Of a stretch of 64,000 nucleotides of DNA, positions 16,944 to 25,799 are shown piece after piece. Numbering within the stretch: position 1 is the first letter of the stretch; every line of letters starts with the position of its first letter. Source of the stretch: Chitinophaga filiformis (GTDB lineage Bacteria > Bacteroidota > Bacteroidia > Chitinophagales > Chitinophagaceae); NCBI RefSeq assembly GCF_021646545.1, contig NZ_JAKIRP010000002.1:558001-622000 (forward strand), given 5' to 3'. Both the position numbers and the translations under genes were made by a program. Under the pieces are notes generated by a model that did not search any database, was not told the origin of the DNA, and worked only from the letters and a program-made list of their open reading frames with translations.

Positions 16944-18269
16944 ATGAAAAAAAGTCAGTTTAACACCAGTCTGGTTTATGAAAACAAAAATTATATCTAT
17001 AATGCATTCAGCAATAAATTCATTGCCATAGATCCGACAATTTCTGACATTTTTAACGCTATCAGAACGCCGGAGAATATAGAAGAGCTTTCCGAGTATC
17101 ATCCTACTTTGTACAATTCTCTTTGTAAAAATGGATTTTTTGTCGGCGATGATGTCGATGAGATCCAGAAAGTGAAGGACCTGAGTGCCAAAGTTGATAA
17201 GAACGATACCCATTTTGAATTGATCGTTAACCCTACCATGAACTGCAATTTTAAATGCTGGTATTGTTATGAGTCGCACGTGAAGGGATCGAAGATGAAT
17301 AAGGAAACAGTTAACAAAACCTGTTCTTTAATTGCGAATATAATTGAATCCAATCCCAACCTTAAATCTTTTCATATTGCATGGTTTGGTGGAGAACCGC
17401 TGATGTATTACCGGGATGTTATCGAACCTATCATGGATTTTGCAGAGGACTTTTGTGCCATCCATAACATTTATCTCTCCTGCCATATGACTACTAATGG
17501 CTTTCTGCTTACGGATGAGATTATTCAATCGCTGAAGAAATATACGATAACCGGCCTGCAGATTACGCTGGACGGAAATAAGGAAACACACAATACGGTA
17601 AGGTATGTTAGTGCCACCAGGGGGTCGTACGATACCATTATAAGTAATATTGTGAAGTTGTGTGAGAACGACTTTCACGTGGGTATAAGAGTGAACTATA
17701 CTGCCACCAACATGGACGGTTTTGAAGAAGTGTTTGACGATCTGTGCGCTATTTCTAATGAAAAGAGACATTTTGCCACCATATCATTTCACAAAGTCTG
17801 GCAGGTGAGCGATGATAAAGCAATGTCTGAAAGGGTAAGAAGCCTGATCAGGCTTGTCAGAGACATCGGATTCGTGTCGTCAGAAGGGGCTGTTCCGGAT
17901 AATGTAAGGCACTCCTGTTATGCGGATAAAATAAATAATGCAACGATTAATTATAATGGTGATGTGTATAAGTGCACCGCGCGAAATTTTGCACCAGATG
18001 CTAAGGAAGGAGTGCTGAAGGATGATGGAAGTATTGAATGGAATTCAAAATTCCATACCAGGATGGATATTAAGTTTAAAAATAAGCCCTGCCTGGAATG
18101 TCCTATCATGCCATTGTGTAATGGAGGTTGTTCTCAACACGCCATCGAGAATGCAGGAAAAGATTATTGTGTATACGATTTTGACGAGGAAAAGAAGAAG
18201 GAAATAGTGTTGAAGAAACTGTTGAACATAATTGATAAAAGTAATAGTAATGAATACAGCCATGTATAA
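16944..18269 (+). CDS. Radical SAM/SPASM peptide maturase
   Basis: This 441-residue enzyme has the radical SAM cluster motif C101-x3-C105-x2-C108 in NPTMNCNFKCWYCYESH and a GGEPL motif (AWFGGEPLMYY) near residue 150. A C-terminal SPASM domain from about 320 to 425 has many Cys (RHSCYADK, DVYKCTARNF, PCLECPIMPLCNGGCSQ, KDYCVYD) for one or two auxiliary Fe-S clusters. The first ~90 residues have the look of a small peptide-binding domain. SPASM enzymes in such loci install thioether or C-C/C-O links in the precursor core. The gene follows the three precursors and overlaps the next gene by up to 20 bp. The invariant SKC[YH]CT of the precursors is the natural candidate substrate. Confidence 0.93.
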   Translation: MKKSQFNTSLVYENKNYIYNAFSNKFIAIDPTISDIFNAIRTPENIEELSEYHPTLYNSLCKNGFFVGDDVDEIQKVKDLSAKVDKNDTHFELIVNPTMNCNFKCWYCYESHVKGSKMNKETVNKTCSLIANIIESNPNLKSFHIAWFGGEPLMYYRDVIEPIMDFAEDFCAIHNIYLSCHMTTNGFLLTDEIIQSLKKYTITGLQITLDGNKETHNTVRYVSATRGSYDTIISNIVKLCENDFHVGIRVNYTATNMDGFEEVFDDLCAISNEKRHFATISFHKVWQVSDDKAMSERVRSLIRLVRDIGFVSSEGAVPDNVRHSCYADKINNATINYNGDVYKCTARNFAPDAKEGVLKDDGSIEWNSKFHTRMDIKFKNKPCLECPIMPLCNGGCSQHAIENAGKDYCVYDFDEEKKKEIVLKKLLNIIDKSNSNEYSHV

Positions 18270-19092
18270 TATAGCCAGTGAGGACTTTTTCTCCAATATA
18301 TATTCCCGGGAGGTCCTGGCAAAGGTGGCTCGTGGAGAGGAATTTGGTAAATATGATTACTATGAAACGGTTTTTCAAAATGCGCTAAACCTGGCGAAAA
18401 ACAAGAAATTGGAGGAAAGTATCAGGGTTTTTGAAGAAGGTGAGAAGAAACTTGGAAATGAGAACAAAGGATCAGATCTGAACGCTGTTTTGTTTGATTC
18501 CCTATATCCGAAAAAAGCCTATCTGTACTATAAGTTAAAACGGATGTCGCTGGCCCGGCTACTTACTTACAGATCAATCATTGCGAATGAACGTTTGAAG
18601 ATATCCAGGGGATTTAATTTCCTGGTATTTATTCAGATCCAGCAATATCATAACATCGCCAGAATTTTCTTTGCTGAATCGAAGCCTAAAGATGGCATTC
18701 GGTTGAGTTACCGGCTGATATGGTTCCTTTTGACCAGGGAGTCGGCGGGTGTAAAATACCTGGATAAAATAGCGCATCCTGTGCCCGAGGAAGAATCGCA
18801 ATTGAGATGTGCTATGACTTACCAGGTGCTGTTCGAATTGTTAAGAGTGCTGGCAAAAATGAAGAATGATGTGGCGCTTTACCTGAAGTCTTTGATCATT
18901 TTCTTAAAAGAACTCATTCCGCGTTTCAATGACTGTAACGAAAGAGAACATACATTGAAGAATTTTCTGACGGTTTTCACAGGCATAGATCTTCAGGACA
19001 GGAGCCGCTATATAACTGCTGCCGATCATTTTTTACGAACTTCTAAGGATATGTTTCCTAACACTGAAAAAGTTATTAAGTTATTCTATTAA
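18250..19092 (+). CDS. Hypothetical TPR-like helical protein of the RiPP locus
   Basis: I do not recognise a named family. From ATG 18250 it has about 280 residues, all-helical in appearance with repeat-like helix pairs (FQNALNLAKNKKLEESIRVFEEGEKKL, YPKKAYLYYKLKRMSLARLLTYRSI), like tetratricopeptide folds. No signal peptide and no catalytic motif is seen. An upstream TTG at 18232 is a possible alternative start. The ATG overlaps the end of the SPASM gene by 20 bp, indicating translational coupling. A scaffold or precursor-binding role would fit, but is inference. Confidence 0.7.
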   Translation: MNTAMYNIASEDFFSNIYSREVLAKVARGEEFGKYDYYETVFQNALNLAKNKKLEESIRVFEEGEKKLGNENKGSDLNAVLFDSLYPKKAYLYYKLKRMSLARLLTYRSIIANERLKISRGFNFLVFIQIQQYHNIARIFFAESKPKDGIRLSYRLIWFLLTRESAGVKYLDKIAHPVPEEESQLRCAMTYQVLFELLRVLAKMKNDVALYLKSLIIFLKELIPRFNDCNEREHTLKNFLTVFTGIDLQDRSRYITAADHFLRTSKDMFPNTEKVIKLFY

Positions 19093-19127
19093 TGGAGAGT
19101 TATTTAACACAATAAATCAGTTGAAAA

Positions 19128-19331
19128 ATGAAGAAGCTAATAGAGTTATTTACAAAAAATACCAAGCCTGGATTGGAGAAATGCACGGCTTTCGAAATAA
19201 AAAAAGAGGAGTCGGATGCATTGTATGGCGGGTTTAAAGAATACAAACCTCCTATTTACGAACAGGAAGACGCTACTAACTGTTCCTTCAGGACTAACGA
19301 TCTGCTAATCGATATTAATCAAACTAAATAA
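19128..19331 (+). CDS. Precursor-like peptide 4, GG motif, different core
   Basis: This 67-residue peptide has a leader-like first half (MKKLIELFTKNTKPGLEKC, then EIKKEESDALYGGF) with a double Gly at about residues 34-35, where the C39 peptidase could cut. The following segment KEYKPPIYEQEDATNCSFR carries one Cys and few Ser/Thr, and is unrelated to cores 1-3. It is located 36 bp after the TPR-like gene and 7 bp before the next small gene. It may be a second substrate type, or a peptide with another job in the locus. Confidence 0.7.
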   Translation: MKKLIELFTKNTKPGLEKCTAFEIKKEESDALYGGFKEYKPPIYEQEDATNCSFRTNDLLIDINQTK

Positions 19332-19337
19332 CGTGTC

Positions 19338-19541
19338 ATGTCACAGAAGAAAAAAAACAAAAAAGCCAAACCAAAAGAGAGGAAAGACAGCATCGTGGAT
19401 ATTGATAAGCTGAAGTCATTTGGAATCATTAAGGGTAAAGATGGTGATGATATAGAGGAGATTGATGGTGGTGATATTACGGGCGGAAAAACGGATGATG
19501 ATACTACTGTAGATACGCATTGGCCTACTACAGGAAAGTAA
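19338..19541 (+). CDS. Precursor-like peptide 5, highly charged, Gly/Asp-rich
   Basis: This 67-residue peptide starts with a Lys-rich run (MSQKKKNKKAKPKERKDS), continues with DIDKLKSFGIIKGKDGDD, and has two GG motifs (EEIDGGDITGG) before a Thr/Asp-rich tail (KTDDDTTVDTHWPTTGK) without Cys. The leader-GG-tail layout and the position directly before the exporter suggest a precursor. The tail has five Thr that a dehydratase could use, but with no Cys it could not form lanthionine rings. Confidence 0.65.
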   Translation: MSQKKKNKKAKPKERKDSIVDIDKLKSFGIIKGKDGDDIEEIDGGDITGGKTDDDTTVDTHWPTTGK

Positions 19542-19581
19542 TGATGGCTGAATGCAGCAATGTTTTTAAAAATCCGATGCG

Positions 19582-21882
19582 ATGGCTTTATTTAGTAAAA
19601 AATACAAGTTTTATAAACAGTTGGACTATATGGATTGTGGTCCAACCTGTTTGCGTATGATTGCTGCCTATTACGGGGAGGAATATTCATTGGATTACCT
19701 GAGGGCAAATTCATACATTACTAAGAATGGGGTTAGTTTATTGGGATTAAGTGAGGCTGCAGAGAAAATAGGATTCAAAACGCTGTCGGCGAAACTAAGT
19801 TATGATCAGCTTACCCAGCAAATTCCTCTTCCCTGTGTGTTGCACTGGAACCAGGAACACTATGTGGTGCTGTATGGCGTAGAGAGGAAAAATATATTTC
19901 GCCCTGTAGAGAGGATTGTGATTGCAGATCCCGGTCACAATCTGGTAAGGGTAGAAAGAGATGTGTTTGAAAAGTGCTGGGTTAGTTCGGCCGACAAAAA
20001 GGGAATAGCTTTATTGATGGAGCCTACTCCGGAGTTTTACCGGAACGCTGAGGAAGTGCCGACTGTAAAGACTGGATTCGGTTTCCTGTTGGGTTATTTA
20101 AGACCCTATAAGCGTTATTTCGTGCAGTTGATCCTGGGAATGATCCTCGCCAGCCTTATTAGTATGTGTTTCCCGTTCCTTACACAAAGTCTGGTTGATT
20201 TTGGGGTGACCCGTAAGAAGATGAACTTTATATATCTGATCCTGCTTTCCCAATTACTCCTTTTCCTTGGAGGAATAGCGGTAGATCTTATACGGAACTG
20301 GATTTTGTTACATATAAGCACGCGCATAAGCATCAGTATTATTTCGAATTTCCTGATTAAGCTGATGAAACTTCCCATTAATTTTTTCGAGTCGAAGAAT
20401 GTGGGAGATATTACACAGCGTATCAACGACCATAAAAGAATTGAGGCTTTCCTGACGGGGTCAACGCTTAGTACCTTGTTCTCTATCATTAATCTCTTTG
20501 TTTTCTCTTTTGTCTTGTCCCTTTATAATACCAAATTGTTAGTGGTATTTGCTTTGGGAAGTGCGTTATCCATATTCTGGATTTCCATTTTTCTGAAGAG
20601 AAGAAAGAATATTGATTATAATCGTTTTCAAAGAGCCAGGGAGAATCAAAACAGCTTGTTTGAAATTATAACAGGTATGCAGGAGATTAAACTTTACAAT
20701 AGCCAGCGGGCAAGGCGGTGGGAGTGGGAGCGCATTCAGGCTAAATTATTCAAGGTGAATATCAGAAGCCTTGCATTAGAGCAATACCAGGGGATTGGCG
20801 CTTCTTTCTTTACACAGCTTAAGAACATAGTGATCAGCTATCTGGCTGCCAGGCTGGTGATTGAGCAACAGATCACACTGGGCGTTATGCTTAGTATTTC
20901 GTACATAGTCGGTCAGATGAATAGTCCTTTAGACCAGATTATTTCATTTATTAAGAACGTGCAGGATGCAAAGATAAGTCTTGACAGGCTGAATGAGATC
21001 CACAGTAAGCCTGAAGAAGAAACAAGTGAAGACCTCATCGGGTTTAACGAAAATAAATCGCCCAGGGAACCTGAAAACGGTTCGGACGCACTGTATCTGA
21101 GTCATGAGCTTTTCACAAAGAGTATCCGGAGAAACACCGGCGATGGCATTACTATTTCTAATCTTTCTTTTAGATATGGATCGCCCAAAAGTCCGCTTGT
21201 GCTAAAGAATGTCAGTATGCATATCCCCAAAGGGAAAGTGACTGCCATAGTAGGAGCGAGCGGTAGCGGGAAAACTACATTATTAAAACTGTTATTGAAG
21301 TTTTATCCGCCTACCGAAGGACAGATCCTGGTGGATGAGGTCAACCTTCAGGATATATCTGCCCAGTTGTGGCGTAACAACGTAGGAACTGTTATGCAGG
21401 ATGGATTTGTTTTTTCCGATTCTATCGCCAGAAATATTGCCGTAGACGGAGAAAGAATTCAGGAAGAGAAGCTGTATGAGGCGGTCAGGATCGCCAATAT
21501 GCATGAGTTTATAGCGAAGTTGCCTTTAGGGTTCACCACGCGGATCGGCAATTCGGGATCTGGTTTAAGTGGAGGCCAAAAGCAGCGTTTGTTTATAGCT
21601 CGTGCTGTATATAAAGATGCGAAGTATTTATTCTTTGATGAGGCTACCAGTGCACTTGACGCGAACAACGAGAAAGTGATCATGGAAAACCTGAACCAGT
21701 TTTATAAGGGAAGAACGGTAGTGGTGATAGCGCATAGATTGAGCACCGTTAAAAATGCAGATCAGATTATTGTGATGAAAGATGGAGAAGTCGTAGAAGA
21801 GGGGCATCATACTGACCTGACAAGAGTCAAAGGGTATTATTTTGAATTGGTCAAAAATCAATTGGAATTGGATGTAGCATAA
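19582..21882 (+). CDS. Peptidase-containing ABC transporter (C39 peptidase, TMD, NBD)
   Basis: This 766-residue protein joins three parts. The C39 peptidase domain (1-150) has the Cys in YMDCGPTC (C19), a His in LHWNQEHYVVL and an Asp in IADPGHN. The six-helix membrane domain covers about 170-470. The nucleotide-binding domain has Walker A GASGSGKTT near 560, signature LSGGQKQR near 662, Walker B FFDEATSALD and the switch His in IAHRLST. This family cuts leaders after Gly-Gly and exports the core in one step. It pairs with the HlyD-like gene 12 bp downstream and fits the GG leaders of the precursors upstream. A 60-residue linker before the NBD (about 475-530) is Glu/Ser-rich and unusual. Confidence 0.95.
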   Translation: MALFSKKYKFYKQLDYMDCGPTCLRMIAAYYGEEYSLDYLRANSYITKNGVSLLGLSEAAEKIGFKTLSAKLSYDQLTQQIPLPCVLHWNQEHYVVLYGVERKNIFRPVERIVIADPGHNLVRVERDVFEKCWVSSADKKGIALLMEPTPEFYRNAEEVPTVKTGFGFLLGYLRPYKRYFVQLILGMILASLISMCFPFLTQSLVDFGVTRKKMNFIYLILLSQLLLFLGGIAVDLIRNWILLHISTRISISIISNFLIKLMKLPINFFESKNVGDITQRINDHKRIEAFLTGSTLSTLFSIINLFVFSFVLSLYNTKLLVVFALGSALSIFWISIFLKRRKNIDYNRFQRARENQNSLFEIITGMQEIKLYNSQRARRWEWERIQAKLFKVNIRSLALEQYQGIGASFFTQLKNIVISYLAARLVIEQQITLGVMLSISYIVGQMNSPLDQIISFIKNVQDAKISLDRLNEIHSKPEEETSEDLIGFNENKSPREPENGSDALYLSHELFTKSIRRNTGDGITISNLSFRYGSPKSPLVLKNVSMHIPKGKVTAIVGASGSGKTTLLKLLLKFYPPTEGQILVDEVNLQDISAQLWRNNVGTVMQDGFVFSDSIARNIAVDGERIQEEKLYEAVRIANMHEFIAKLPLGFTTRIGNSGSGLSGGQKQRLFIARAVYKDAKYLFFDEATSALDANNEKVIMENLNQFYKGRTVVVIAHRLSTVKNADQIIVMKDGEVVEEGHHTDLTRVKGYYFELVKNQLELDVA

Positions 21883-21893
21883 ATATTAAAGAT

Positions 21894-22628
21894 ATGCCAG
21901 AGAATAACCAATCTTTAGAAATCAGGAGTAATGAAATGGAGGAAGTGGTGGGAAATATTCCTACATGGATCATCCGTTGGGGGATCACCGTTTTATTTGC
22001 CGTAGCTGTATTGGGTTTACTGATTGCCAACATGGTTCGTTACCCTGATATGCTTCAGGCAACAGTGCTGATGCAGAGCGAAAATCAGCCGGGGAAAGTG
22101 ACCATAAGAAGGACGGACGAAAATGCCAATTTCAAATTTAACTACCTTGTGAAAAATGGAGATCAGGTCGTTCCTGGTGACACATTGTTGACCCGATATG
22201 ATCCCAAGACAGCGCAGAGTTACTATACTATTACTCCTATGGAAGGTAAAATCTACATCACCAAGGGGATAGATCAGAAGAATACGTTGGATGAGATTAT
22301 ATGGGTAGTGCCTAAATCGTCCAGGGCCGAAATAAAGGTAAAGTATAACAGCAAGCGTGCCGGTAATGTAAAGGTAGGCCAGTCGGTTAGAATTGAACTG
22401 TCTGACTTCCCGAGTAATGAATATGGATTTTTGGAGGGAACTATTGCTTCCATTCTCCCGGTGCAAATGGATGGCGAGCATCTGGCATATGTTGAGCTGA
22501 ATCAGAAAAAGATTATTACATCAGAACAGAAGGAAATACCCATATTGCCAGTGATGGAAGGGAGTGCCGAGATAGTATTAAGCGACAGGAGTATTTTTCA
22601 GAGAATTTTTGGAAGTATGTTTAATTGA
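21894..22628 (+). CDS. Short HlyD-like membrane-fusion/adaptor protein
   Basis: This 244-residue protein has an N-terminal cytoplasmic stretch, one membrane segment at about 25-45 (WGITVLFAVAVLGLLIANMV) and then a periplasmic part with a lipoyl-like half (LVKNGDQVVPGDTLL, ITPMEGKIYITK) and a beta-barrel (NVKVGQSVRIELSDFPSNEYGFLEGTIASI). This is the HlyD/RND adaptor plan, but it lacks the long coiled-coil hairpin, so it is far shorter than the usual 300-450 residues. It presumably links the ABC exporter to the outer membrane or simply supports it. No TolC-type gene lies nearby. Confidence 0.85.
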   Translation: MPENNQSLEIRSNEMEEVVGNIPTWIIRWGITVLFAVAVLGLLIANMVRYPDMLQATVLMQSENQPGKVTIRRTDENANFKFNYLVKNGDQVVPGDTLLTRYDPKTAQSYYTITPMEGKIYITKGIDQKNTLDEIIWVVPKSSRAEIKVKYNSKRAGNVKVGQSVRIELSDFPSNEYGFLEGTIASILPVQMDGEHLAYVELNQKKIITSEQKEIPILPVMEGSAEIVLSDRSIFQRIFGSMFN

Positions 22629-22730
22629 TCCTGGGTTCATCCTATTTTGAGGAATTATATTTTTTGCATATATTGGTTATCCGTAACCCATTTCTATCAT
22701 AGACATCTGCAATCCAGTACTTAATATAAT

Positions 22731-25700
22731 ATGCGGGAAGGATCCTTTAAAGATTATGGAAAAGTTGTTGTAAGAACCCCCCTGTATTCCTATCAGCGTT
22801 TATTTGATCAGCAGTGCCGGACACACGATCTTGATAAGGTTGTTTTTACCATGCTGAAAGACCCGGTATTTGTGGAAGGCCTTTACTGGAGTTCTCCACA
22901 ACTTTATGAGACAGTGCTGGAGTTTATAAATGGAAACCTGGATACTTCGAAGCAAGATAAGCTAATGCATACTTTAAAAAAGTATGCTATTCGTGCAAGT
23001 ACAAGACCCACCCCTTATGGTATTTATGCAGGATGCGATTTAGCTGATATGGATGGCCGTGGAGAGCTGGTTGGTAAAACCAGCGAGCGAAAAGTGCGTA
23101 TTGATATGGGACTACTGCAGCAGATCGTAAAGAAAATAGAGCAAGATCCTGACTTATGGGTTCACCTTCGCTACCAAGTAAATGACACCTTATACCATAT
23201 AGCAGGTCAGTATCGTTTTTTAGAAGCCGTTATAGAGGATGGTAAATATCAGTATCAGATCAGTTCTATTGACCAGACAGATCTGCTGGAAACGCTTATA
23301 ACATTGATCCGGGAAGATCGGGCTGTTACTATTGCCGAGATGTATGCTGTGCTTGGTGAGGATAACACTTATGAAGAGTTTGAAGATTTTATAGGTGAAC
23401 TTATAGCAACTCAGCTACTGGTGAGTGAGTTACAGTTACGATTAACTATTCCCAATGAGGTAGAGCGCATCCGGCGCGTACTGGAAAGATTAGCGAGGCT
23501 GCCTGTTGCAGCGGCTAAACCCTTTCTTGATTTATTCGAAGGAATCCGGAAAATACTCCGCAAATTTGAAGAGCTCCCCCTTGGCGCCTTACCGATGGAT
23601 GATATCAACCATTTAGAAATGATGTTAAAGGGGCTCAATATTGAACTGGGGCAACGTCATATTTTTCATGCCGACCTGAAACAACCGGCGCCTGCTTCAT
23701 TTGTTTTGCCCAGGTCTGGCTTAAAGGAAATGGGGAAGGCCATTTCTCTGTTAAGCAAACTTTCTCATGCAGTGTCTCCGTTAGAAGTACAGCTGGACCG
23801 GTTTAAAAAAAAGTTTACGGAGAAATATGAAACCCAGGAGGTTTCATTGGCTGAGGTATTAGATCCTGAATTTGGCATTGGATTTCCTGCAACAGACAAT
23901 ATTGGGAACGTGGCGCATAACTCGCTCGCGGAAAAAATGAATTTGCCTGCAAAAAAAAGAGCAGGCAAGAGAACCAATGAATGTAATGCCTGGCTGCAGG
24001 ATACGATGGAGTATTGGGATAATAGTACCTTGAGAAAGGGAATTCTGCTACAGGAAAAAGATTTTGAGAAACTGGAAGATCAGTCAGACCAGCTTGCCAG
24101 TTACTTTACCGTAATGGGCGCCTGCCTTCCATCCGGAGATATGTTGTTGCAGCATGTAGGGGGCGCACATCCCAATATATTATTAGGCAGGTTTGCACAT
24201 CTGGGAGAGGACATGAGTGCTTTTTGCAGGCAGCTTTCCGCAGATGAAATGAGGGCAAACGAGCACATTGCTTTCGCGGAAATTATACATATTCCCGAAG
24301 GCAGGGTAAGTAATATAGCAAGAAGAGAACAGTTTTTTAACTATGAAATTCCATTCCTGGGCGCCAGTGCAATGGATAGTGAAGGGCAGCTGACTATTGA
24401 GGATATGATGGTTTCTATCCAAAGGGACGAGATTGTACTCCGGTCACGCAAATGGAATAAACGTGTAATTCCGAGATTATCTAATGCCCACAATTATTCA
24501 AACAGTTCCATTGCGGTATATAAATTTTTAGCATCCCTGCAGCATCAGGGGAAGTCGGGCTTTGAAATAAATTGGGGATCGCTGGCGCAGCATAAGCGTT
24601 TTTTACCGCGTATCAGTTATAAACATTTCATTTTACATCGTGCCACGTGGTATCTGCGGGAATCCGATATCGGGGATATTATGCAGGCTGATGATCAACT
24701 GGGTGCACTCCGGCTTTTTTTATCCAGGTGGGAGGTGGCAAAATTGGTATGTTTTTGCGAAGGCGATAATGAACTATTCATTGATACGGAGAATGATAGT
24801 TATTTACAGGTACTGTTAAAGGAAATGAGGGGATGCAGTACGGTAAAACTGGTGGAATGGTTGTTTGATAAAAGTGCGTCTGATCAGGACAATTGTGGGG
24901 CGCCGTTCGCGCAGCAGTTCATACTTCCCTTAGCTAAGCAGCAGCCAGTAAATATACATTCATTTGTAAGAGAGCAGGATGGCAAGACCCGACGTGTTTT
25001 CGAGCCTGGCAGCGAGTGGATATATTTTAAGATATTCTGTGGAGCCAAAGCGTCAGATAGAATTTTATTACAGGTGGTAAAGCCTGTAATCGATGCGTTG
25101 TTGAAGGAGAAGGTCATCGATCAGGCTTTTTTCATTCGTTATACCGATCCGCATTATCACATCAGGTTCCGGTTGCATCTGGTTGATGATAGGGTAGGGC
25201 AGTATGCGGCTGCCACAAAGTATATTTATGATATATTGCATCCATACCTGGAAGACAAGCTGGTATGGAAGGTGCAGCAGGACACTTATCAGCGGGAAAT
25301 AGAACGATACGGGGAAGATCTTATGTTACTGACAGAAGAAGTTTTTTTTCATGATAGCCGTTTGTTTTTAACCTGTATGGAAGAAGAAGACTTTGAGGAG
25401 GATCAGCGTATCAGGTTTTTAACTTCCATAAAAAATATGCATAACTGGTTATCTTTGTATAGATTGTCCTTACCGGAAAGAATCACTTTCTGTACTGAGA
25501 TGTCGGATGCTTTTTCCCGTGAGTTTGGACGTGATGTGAAACGGCAGTTAAATGCCCAGTACCCGGAATGGAAAAAGCCGATTGCCGAGTTTTTAAATGG
25601 TGAGCGGTTTAACGATGCCCTGGCTGAAAGAACCCTTGCGTTAAAGCGCATGACATTGCCTTTAGACAATATTTCAAGCTACATACACATGAGCATGAAC

Positions 25701-25799
25701 AGGTGGTTTACTACAGAACAGCGGTTTATGGAGTATATGGCATATTCTTTTTGCGGAAAGTATTATAATCAAATTGTGCATCAGAAAAATGGAGCGTAG
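22731..25799 (+). CDS. Full-length class I lanthipeptide dehydratase (LanB)
   Basis: This 1022-residue protein has the N-terminal lantibiotic-dehydratase (glutamylation) domain at about 1-680 (VVVRTPLYSYQRLF, KKYAIRASTRPTPYGIYAG, FFNYEIPFLGASAM) and the C-terminal SpaB-type elimination domain at about 730-1010 (WIYFKIFCGAKASDRIL, FFIRYTDPHYHIRFRLHL). Together these glutamylate and dehydrate Ser/Thr in a precursor core using glutamyl-tRNA. In split forms the two halves are separate genes; here they are fused. No LanC cyclase gene is found in the window, so ring closure is spontaneous, done elsewhere, or not done. It follows the HlyD-like gene by 102 bp and overlaps the kinase gene by 11 bp. 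Confidence 0.94.
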   Translation: MREGSFKDYGKVVVRTPLYSYQRLFDQQCRTHDLDKVVFTMLKDPVFVEGLYWSSPQLYETVLEFINGNLDTSKQDKLMHTLKKYAIRASTRPTPYGIYAGCDLADMDGRGELVGKTSERKVRIDMGLLQQIVKKIEQDPDLWVHLRYQVNDTLYHIAGQYRFLEAVIEDGKYQYQISSIDQTDLLETLITLIREDRAVTIAEMYAVLGEDNTYEEFEDFIGELIATQLLVSELQLRLTIPNEVERIRRVLERLARLPVAAAKPFLDLFEGIRKILRKFEELPLGALPMDDINHLEMMLKGLNIELGQRHIFHADLKQPAPASFVLPRSGLKEMGKAISLLSKLSHAVSPLEVQLDRFKKKFTEKYETQEVSLAEVLDPEFGIGFPATDNIGNVAHNSLAEKMNLPAKKRAGKRTNECNAWLQDTMEYWDNSTLRKGILLQEKDFEKLEDQSDQLASYFTVMGACLPSGDMLLQHVGGAHPNILLGRFAHLGEDMSAFCRQLSADEMRANEHIAFAEIIHIPEGRVSNIARREQFFNYEIPFLGASAMDSEGQLTIEDMMVSIQRDEIVLRSRKWNKRVIPRLSNAHNYSNSSIAVYKFLASLQHQGKSGFEINWGSLAQHKRFLPRISYKHFILHRATWYLRESDIGDIMQADDQLGALRLFLSRWEVAKLVCFCEGDNELFIDTENDSYLQVLLKEMRGCSTVKLVEWLFDKSASDQDNCGAPFAQQFILPLAKQQPVNIHSFVREQDGKTRRVFEPGSEWIYFKIFCGAKASDRILLQVVKPVIDALLKEKVIDQAFFIRYTDPHYHIRFRLHLVDDRVGQYAAATKYIYDILHPYLEDKLVWKVQQDTYQREIERYGEDLMLLTEEVFFHDSRLFLTCMEEEDFEEDQRIRFLTSIKNMHNWLSLYRLSLPERITFCTEMSDAFSREFGRDVKRQLNAQYPEWKKPIAEFLNGERFNDALAERTLALKRMTLPLDNISSYIHMSMNRWFTTEQRFMEYMAYSFCGKYYNQIVHQKNGA

